This document shows, piece after piece, positions 45,643-50,881 of a stretch of DNA of 50,881 nucleotides. The stretch is from positions 1 to 50,881 of the forward strand of contig CALHRD010000044.1 in the NCBI GenBank assembly GCA_938038385.1, in the 5' to 3' direction. This stretch comes from an uncultured Burkholderiales bacterium. Its GTDB lineage: Bacteria > Pseudomonadota > Gammaproteobacteria > Burkholderiales > Thiobacillaceae. The notes beneath the pieces were generated by a model. That model saw nothing but the letters and a program-made list of their open reading frames with translations, ran no database searches and had not been told where the DNA came from. Both the position numbers and the translations under genes were made by a program. Numbering within the stretch: position 1 is the stretch's first letter; each line of letters opens with the position of its first letter.

Positions 45643-46563
45643 ATGCGCGTGAGCTCGCTGACCTTCTCTACCGCCGCGCTCTCCGGCATCCGCGACGAGC
45701 AGGCGGCCATCGCCCGGCTGTCGCAACAGATCGCCCGCGGCGAGCATATGCTCGCCCCCAAGGACGCCCCGGTGCAGGCGGCGCGCGTCATGGAGCTGAC
45801 CGACCGCATCGCCCTGCGCCAGCAATATCTCGCCAACCAGGACAAGGCGCGCCTCGCGCTCAATCACCAGGGCACAGTGCTACAGGGCATTCGCCAGGTG
45901 CTAGAACATGCGCGCGGCATCCTCATGGGCGCCAGCCCCAGCCATGAACCGGCGCTGCGGGAGCAGTACGCGCAACTGATCGAGAACGACTACCGGCAGC
46001 TCAAGGACCTAGCCAACACCCGGGATCCTTCCGGCAACTACCTCTTCTCGGGGTTCAAGACCAGCACCGAGCCCTTTCAGCATACCCAGGTAGCCCCAGG
46101 TCCGGGGACAAGCAGTGGGACAACCTACGCTGGCGACACGGGCACGCGCAGCATCGAGATCGACCTAGGACGCCGTATCCAGGTCAACGACAATCTCGAC
46201 GTTGGGGTCATGCGGGCAGGTGAGCCAAATGACCTCTTGCAAGGGATCGATCAGATCGCCATCGACCTGCGCACTCCGACCCTGACCCAAGCGCAGCTCG
46301 ATGCGGCTGTGACCCGTCTCAATCTGGCCCTCGACGACCTCGGTCTGATCGAGCGGCGGGTGGCCGCCGCACAGCAGGAGATCGCCGACACCCAGGCCGT
46401 CACCCGGGCCATCCTCAACGAAGAGAAGGATGCCCTGGGCCGGCTGGTCGAGCTCGACCAGGCCGCCGCCATCATCGAGCTGCAGCGCCGCCAGGTCACC
46501 CTGGAGGCGGCGCAGCGCGCCTACGCCCGCACCTCTGGTTTGTCCCTGTTCAATTACCTGTAG
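45643..46563 (+). CDS. flgL: Hook-filament junction protein FlgL
   Basis: The product is 306 aa (E. coli 317). It is a flagellin-like protein: MRVSSLTFSTAALSGIRDEQ with the LSQQIARGEHMLAPKDAP segment, and a coiled-coil ending AAIIELQRRQVTLEAAQRAY. The ribosome binding site TGGAGGAAG is strong. It ends the flgB-L series; the next gene is convergent 41 bp away. Confidence 0.95.
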   Translation: MRVSSLTFSTAALSGIRDEQAAIARLSQQIARGEHMLAPKDAPVQAARVMELTDRIALRQQYLANQDKARLALNHQGTVLQGIRQVLEHARGILMGASPSHEPALREQYAQLIENDYRQLKDLANTRDPSGNYLFSGFKTSTEPFQHTQVAPGPGTSSGTTYAGDTGTRSIEIDLGRRIQVNDNLDVGVMRAGEPNDLLQGIDQIAIDLRTPTLTQAQLDAAVTRLNLALDDLGLIERRVAAAQQEIADTQAVTRAILNEEKDALGRLVELDQAAAIIELQRRQVTLEAAQRAYARTSGLSLFNYL

Positions 46564-46604
46564 AGTGTAAGAGCAACAGGCAAGGTGTCGGCCTCGCCGC
46601 TGCC

Positions 46605-47201
46605 TCAGCGGCCGCGCAACAGCACCATCACCGCACCCCCTCCGCCGTCGGCCGGCCTGGCCTGCACATAGGCCAAGACCTCGTCGCGCTGGCTGAGCCA
46701 GTAGCGCACGTGGATCTTGAGGACCGGCTCGCGGTTCTTCGAGCCCAATCCCTTGCCGTGCACGACGCGGACGCAGCGCACACCGCGGCGGCGGCATTCG
46801 TACAGGAATTCGGCCAGTTCGTGTTTCGCCTCGTGACGATTGAGACCGTGCAGGTCCAGCTCGGCCTGGGCCACCCACTGGCTGCGCAGCCGGCGCAGGA
46901 TCTGGCGCGACAATCCCGGCCGCACATAGGACAGTTCCTCGCCCGTCTCCGTCGCCTCGTCCCAGCGTTCCGGGTCGCGCAGAGACTCGAGGATCACCTC
47001 GCGCTCGTCGCGCAGTCGTGACAGGGGGATGGGCGGCGGCGGTGGGATGTCGTGCAGGAAGCGACCGTGCGGCGACAGCGGTTCTGCATCGGCCACGGCC
47101 TGCCGAAACAGGTGCAGGTCCTCCGGGGTCGGCGTGGTGGCTGCCATCGGCCGACGCACGAGGACAGACCCTGGGCGTGGTTTGCGGGCTGACGTGCGCA
47201 T
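46605..47201 (-). CDS. Smr-domain protein (YdaL/SmrA-like)
   Basis: The product is about 198 aa. A proline-rich linker (FLHDIPPPPPIPLSRL) separates the N-terminal region from the Smr domain at about 113-195, with ELDLHGLNRHEAKHEL and VRVVHGKGLGSKNREPVLK. The LDxHG and HGxG motifs are complete. Stand-alone Smr proteins are nucleases acting on DNA or RNA; the substrate here is unknown. An in-frame ATG at 47222 would add seven residues. Confidence 0.88.
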   Translation of the reverse strand: MRTSARKPRPGSVLVRRPMAATTPTPEDLHLFRQAVADAEPLSPHGRFLHDIPPPPPIPLSRLRDEREVILESLRDPERWDEATETGEELSYVRPGLSRQILRRLRSQWVAQAELDLHGLNRHEAKHELAEFLYECRRRGVRCVRVVHGKGLGSKNREPVLKIHVRYWLSQRDEVLAYVQARPADGGGGAVMVLLRGR

Positions 47202-47239
47202 CCGATGACCACATTGAATCAACAGGTTGGGTGCCGGAT

Positions 47240-48289
<1,050 letters not shown>

Positions 48290-48295
48290 TCACAC

Positions 48296-48943
48296 TCAGA
48301 GGTGTCCGCCATAGAAATGGCTCCCCAGGCCCACGGTGAACAGCCAGTTTCCCCACAAGCCATGCTCCAGGGTGACCAGGCCGAGCGACCCTGTCCTGGC
48401 GTAGGTGTAGGCGAACAACAGGCCGCCGGCCAGCGACAGCAGCAGGGCAACCCAGTTGCCCAGTACCAGGTGGGCGAGTGCGAAGACGCCGGCACTGATC
48501 AGGGGTAGGGTACGAGGGCCCGGAAACAGGGCGCGATAGCGGTGGAACAGGAACACGCGAAAGATCAGCTCCTGCGGCAGCGCCGAGACCAGCGGATAGA
48601 GCAGCAGGATGGCAAGCCACAGGACGGGTCGCTCTTGCGGCAGGACGAAGGGTGCCGCGTCCGGCAGCCGGTATGCCAGCGCCAGCACGGCCGCCCCGCC
48701 GATGGCCAGCGGGACGGCGATGCGCAGCAGGCAGGCACGCCAGGGGTGTGGCCAGGCCAGAAGCCGGCGCCGGTCGAAGCTCGCGTCGCGCCAGAGCAAA
48801 AAAAGGCAAAGGGCCGTGATCAGCAGCAGCTGGGGGATGATCCAGCGGCGCAGGGTCACGCCCTGCCAGGCGACAACGAGCGGGAGCAGGACGAACAGGG
48901 CGGCGAACTCCAGGGCGCGACGGTATTGGTAAACGGCGGGCAT
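48296..48943 (-). CDS. CPBP-family intramembrane metalloprotease
   Basis: The product is 215 aa with about seven hydrophobic segments. CPBP motif 1 reads LPQELIFRVFLFHR: the first glutamate of the usual EExxxR is glutamine, while the second Glu and the Arg remain. Motif 2 is FALAHLVLG and motif 3 is LEHGLWGNWLF. Family members mature prenylated proteins in eukaryotes and provide bacteriocin self-immunity or other roles in bacteria. No bacteriocin gene is recognised nearby, though two small secreted-type proteins lie about 0.3 and 1.6 kb further on. Confidence 0.85.
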   Translation of the reverse strand: MPAVYQYRRALEFAALFVLLPLVVAWQGVTLRRWIIPQLLLITALCLFLLWRDASFDRRRLLAWPHPWRACLLRIAVPLAIGGAAVLALAYRLPDAAPFVLPQERPVLWLAILLLYPLVSALPQELIFRVFLFHRYRALFPGPRTLPLISAGVFALAHLVLGNWVALLLSLAGGLLFAYTYARTGSLGLVTLEHGLWGNWLFTVGLGSHFYGGHL

Positions 48944-48989
48944 GCTGCATTGTCCCGCCAGCGTGTTGCAGCTGTCACATCACCCGTTC

Positions 48990-49141
48990 ATGAATCCGCG
49001 GTCCTTACACGGCATGGTCCGTAGGTCGGGCTTCAGCCCGACACCGAAAGCGTCGGAAAGCGTCGGACTGAAGTCCGACCTACAAGTCCGGCCTGCGAGT
49101 CCGGCCTATGCAAGGTTGGTCGCGATCGACACGGATTCAGG
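48990..49141 (-). repeat. R repeat, copy 5, inverted
   Basis: The core GTCGGGCTTCAGCCCGAC, two GAAAGCGTC units and GTCGGACTGAAGTCCGAC is the reverse complement of copy 3. The right boundary is GATCGACACGGATTCAGG, the left is degenerate (TGAATCCGCGG). The copy also has a duplicated AAGTCCGGCCT stretch. The 118 bp from 49142 to the next gene show no feature. Confidence 0.8.
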
Positions 49142-49259
49142 CCGTTGTTCGTGAGTCGCCCCGCGAGCGGCACGACCTCCGGCCTGTGTGGCTCGAGAGT
49201 TTCGTCCGGGCCTGCGGTGTCGTTGCCAGTCTGAGTTGGTAACGGTGGCGGTGCTCGGC

Positions 49260-49463
49260 TCAGGCCAGGGCCTGCATCGGGGCGCCGACGCGGTCCCAGG
49301 CCAGGCGGGGAGCGGCGGGCGCTGCCTGGGCGACAGGCTGGGCAAGGGCAGGAGTCGGCGAAGAAGGCAGACCGGCGCGGTGTTCGGCGTGGGCCGGGGC
49401 GCTGGCCAGCATGCCGAGGGCGATCAGCCAGGGGGCCACATACTGCTTAAGCCTTGCTTTCAT
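49260..49463 (-). CDS. Small secreted protein of unknown function
   Basis: The product is 67 aa. It has a typical signal peptide (KQYVAPWLIALGMLASAPAHA, cleavage after AHA) and a short mature part of about 44 residues rich in Ala and Pro (PALAQPVAQAAPAAPRL). A GGGAG ribosome binding site lies upstream. It starts 20 bp after the stop of the XRE regulator, so the two are probably one transcript. I recognise no family. Confidence 0.6.
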   Translation of the reverse strand: MKARLKQYVAPWLIALGMLASAPAHAEHRAGLPSSPTPALAQPVAQAAPAAPRLAWDRVGAPMQALA

Positions 49464-49483
49464 GTGTATGCTCCCGTGACTCA

Positions 49484-50320
49484 TCAGTTCACCCTGCCCG
49501 AGGTGGCATAGACCTCGCGGGCGGCCTCGAAGGCCTCCTCGCGCTGGATGCGCTGCCGGACCCTGGCCTCACCCAGGCATGTGCTGAGCTGCCCGACCAG
49601 CCGGTAGCGCTCGGCGGCATCGAGCGGGGCGCGGCAGGCGACCTCCAGGGCATTCCAGAGATAGGCAGGCTGACCGTCACGGCTGTACAGTCGTTCGCAG
49701 GCGGCCATGATCCAGCGCCCCTTCTCCTGGCGTTCGGGGCCCGCCGGCATGGCCAGCAGGTCCTCGAAATGGCTGCCGAGGATCTCGTTCTCGATGGCGG
49801 CGGAGAGCCGGTGGTCGGCATTGCCCAGGGCCTGCAGGGCCGCCTCCTCGTACTGCCGCGTTCTGGGCGAGGCCGGATCGGCGATGCTGTGCGCCAGGGC
49901 CGCCCAGTGCAGGACGCGGGCACGCTCCGGGTCGTTCGCCGGCAGCATGGCGAGCAGATACCCGGCCAGACCCTGCGCGCTCGCATCCTTGTTGGCGGTG
50001 AGCAGGTCGTACAGCGCCCGGATGTGCGGCGGGCAGGGCTCCAGCAGGGTCACGTGCGCCTTGATCCACAGTTCACGCTCGATGTCGCGCAGCCGGTCCT
50101 GGTTGTGCGGCGCGATGTTCTTGCGACTGGCGGGATTCTCCCAGTTCTGCACCGTGGTGACCGAGACACAGGCCAGGGCTGCCAGTCCTTCCTGCGACAG
50201 GCCGTAGCGGCGGCGCAGACCCCCGACCCAGTCCGCCTCGAATTCCCGCTGCCCGCTGTATCGCCTGGGCGGGTTGGGTTGGCGGCTGTATTCGGTCCAT
50301 TTGTGCTGCAGGAAAGACAT
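49484..50320 (-). CDS. XRE-family transcriptional regulator
   Basis: The product is 278 aa. A helix-turn-helix lies at about 33-65 (LRRRYGLSQEGLAALACVSV, then TTVQNWENP). The remaining 190 residues are helical and contain no recognised domain; they may form a TPR-like ligand or oligomerisation region (LLAMLPANDPERARVLHWAA). The ribosome binding site GAGGAGG is strong. It is divergent from the small gene at 50514; between them are four ACCGGGTT repeats and an inverted repeat GACTA-AGCC-TAGTC (50352-50365), the likely operators for autoregulation. Confidence 0.8.
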   Translation of the reverse strand: MSFLQHKWTEYSRQPNPPRRYSGQREFEADWVGGLRRRYGLSQEGLAALACVSVTTVQNWENPASRKNIAPHNQDRLRDIERELWIKAHVTLLEPCPPHIRALYDLLTANKDASAQGLAGYLLAMLPANDPERARVLHWAALAHSIADPASPRTRQYEEAALQALGNADHRLSAAIENEILGSHFEDLLAMPAGPERQEKGRWIMAACERLYSRDGQPAYLWNALEVACRAPLDAAERYRLVGQLSTCLGEARVRQRIQREEAFEAAREVYATSGRVN

Positions 50321-50388
50321 GCGGCCTCCTCGTGCGAAAAGTCGTCTGTAAGACTAAGCCTAGTCACGCGGACCAGGGTCGGACACCA

Positions 50389-50433
50389 ACCGGGTTGGGG
50401 TACCGGGTTGGCCTACCGGGTTCGAACCGGGTT
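50389..50433. promoter_or_regulatory. Array of four ACCGGGTT repeats (candidate XRE operator)
   Basis: ACCGGGTT occurs at 50389, 50402, 50415 and 50426, spaced 13, 13 and 11 bp. The first lies in the palindrome CCAACCGGGTTGG. It sits midway between the divergent regulator and small-protein starts. Spacing near one helical turn and equal orientation fit cooperative binding. Neither strand shows a clear -35/-10 pair here. Confidence 0.5.
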
Positions 50434-50513
50434 GCTTACCCATTACGGTCCCGCAGGCTAGCTTCTTGAGTGCAGGCCATGCAGGGTGCGTGGCCATTCC
50501 AGGAGGAACCGAC

Positions 50514-50741
50514 ATGAACAGCACCGTACTCGCCCTGCTTCTCCTTTCCGGTCTCAATGCCCTGCCCGAGCGGCCCGTTTCGCCGCCACAGGAAACCACC
50601 CTGGCGCGCGCGTCTTCGCCTTACCAAGCTACCGATCAGGCCACCCGCCTGGCGGCCAAGGGGCGGCTGCCGCAGGAACGGCTGCCGCAGGAACGGCTGC
50701 AACTGCGCATGGATAGCCGCATCGCCATCGCCGCCGAATGA
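50514..50741 (+). CDS. Small protein with signal-like N-terminus and RLPQE repeats
   Basis: The product is 75 aa. MNSTVLALLLLSGLNALP is hydrophobic and could be a signal sequence or anchor. Residues 51-63 are RLPQERLPQERLQ, encoded by 2.5 tandem copies of a 15-bp unit (50664-50700). An excellent AGGAGGAAC ribosome binding site lies 6 bp before the ATG, which argues for a real gene. No family is recognised. Confidence 0.55.
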   Translation: MNSTVLALLLLSGLNALPERPVSPPQETTLARASSPYQATDQATRLAAKGRLPQERLPQERLQLRMDSRIAIAAE

Positions 50742-50784
50742 TCCTAAAAACCTCAGTTGACCGCTTCTTGGGTAACGTAACCGC

Positions 50785-50881
50785 ATGAAGGTGTTTGAGG
50801 ATTTACCTTCGTTCGAACTCACCCATGAGGTGAGCGCGCTACGCGCCCGCTTGCCGGCCCAGGACAGTGTCTGGCTTTGTC
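50785..50881 (+). CDS. Start of an unidentified gene (truncated by window end)
   Basis: ATG at 50785 opens a frame to the edge, beginning MKVFEDLPSFELTHEVSALR. No Shine-Dalgarno is obvious; TTGGGTAACGTAACC lies upstream. The sequence is less GC-rich just before it, and it could belong to a mobile element, but 32 residues are too few to assign. Confidence 0.4.
   Translation, partial: MKVFEDLPSFELTHEVSALRARLPAQDSVWLC

Noticed and set aside
50389-50433. ACCGGGTT repeats as replication iterons
   Set aside because: No rep gene, DnaA boxes or AT-rich region nearby; the position between divergent genes fits an operator better.

Overview
The window is about 51 kb of GC-rich chromosome from a gammaproteobacterium. 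The evidence is gene order: tRNA-Leu/tig/clpP/clpX/lon/hupB, gloB/methyltransferase/rnhA/dnaQ, and a complete flgA-M-N plus flgB-L hook-basal-body cluster. It also carries an arginine-type EF-P with its rhamnosyltransferase EarP and a hopanoid/squalene operon hpnC-D-E. A Chromatiales-like sulfur or phototrophic lineage would fit, but that is inference; no 16S or energy-metabolism gene is present.

Layout. 1-838: end of an IS110-family insertion sequence, a candidate terminator-ended small RNA, and a nest of repeats in which a 143-bp MITE has inserted into another repeat. 839-5838: pentapeptide-repeat membrane protein, SpoU-type rRNA/tRNA methyltransferase, efp and earP (minus strand), radA. 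5885-9796: minus-strand squalene operon hpnC, hpnD, hpnE and an atypical short-chain dehydrogenase. 9885-11124: decayed integrative element bounded by a 5' duplicate of tRNA-Leu, holding integrase and DUF499-like ATPase fragments and further repeats. 11125-19448: tRNA-Leu, trigger factor, ClpP, ClpX, Lon, HU, tRNA-Val, tRNA-Asp, PpiD, i.e. a protein folding and proteolysis cluster. 19533-26924: fabI, then a divergent four-gene peptide-type ABC importer. 27149-31138: mltD, gloB, a methyltransferase, rnhA, dnaQ. 31153-34157: a periplasmic binding protein translationally coupled to a GGDEF-EAL protein. 34500-46563: flagellar genes; flgA, flgM, flgN and a small metal-binding protein on the minus strand, flgBCDEFGHIJKL on the plus strand. 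46605-50881: Smr protein, thioredoxin reductase, CPBP protease, then an accessory module of an XRE regulator, two small secreted-type proteins and an iterated operator, and the start of an unidentified gene.

How it works together. The flagellar cluster shows a readable regulatory hierarchy: a near-perfect sigma-54 promoter before flgB, and sigma-28-type promoters before flgM and flgK. The sigma-54 promoter places its start almost on the flgB ATG, which predicts a leaderless or SD-less message. The Clp/Lon cluster has a heat-shock-type promoter before lon. At least four families of intergenic repeats (here called R, M, H and a 57-bp tandem unit) occupy most intergenic spaces longer than 150 bp and are often nested, which allows their order of insertion to be read.

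Most promising for novelty: the small RNA at 322-408 with CU-rich anti-Shine-Dalgarno-like loops, the M element with its target duplication, the tRNA-Leu relic island, the leaderless flgB prediction, and the XRE/small-protein module with four ACCGGGTT repeats.
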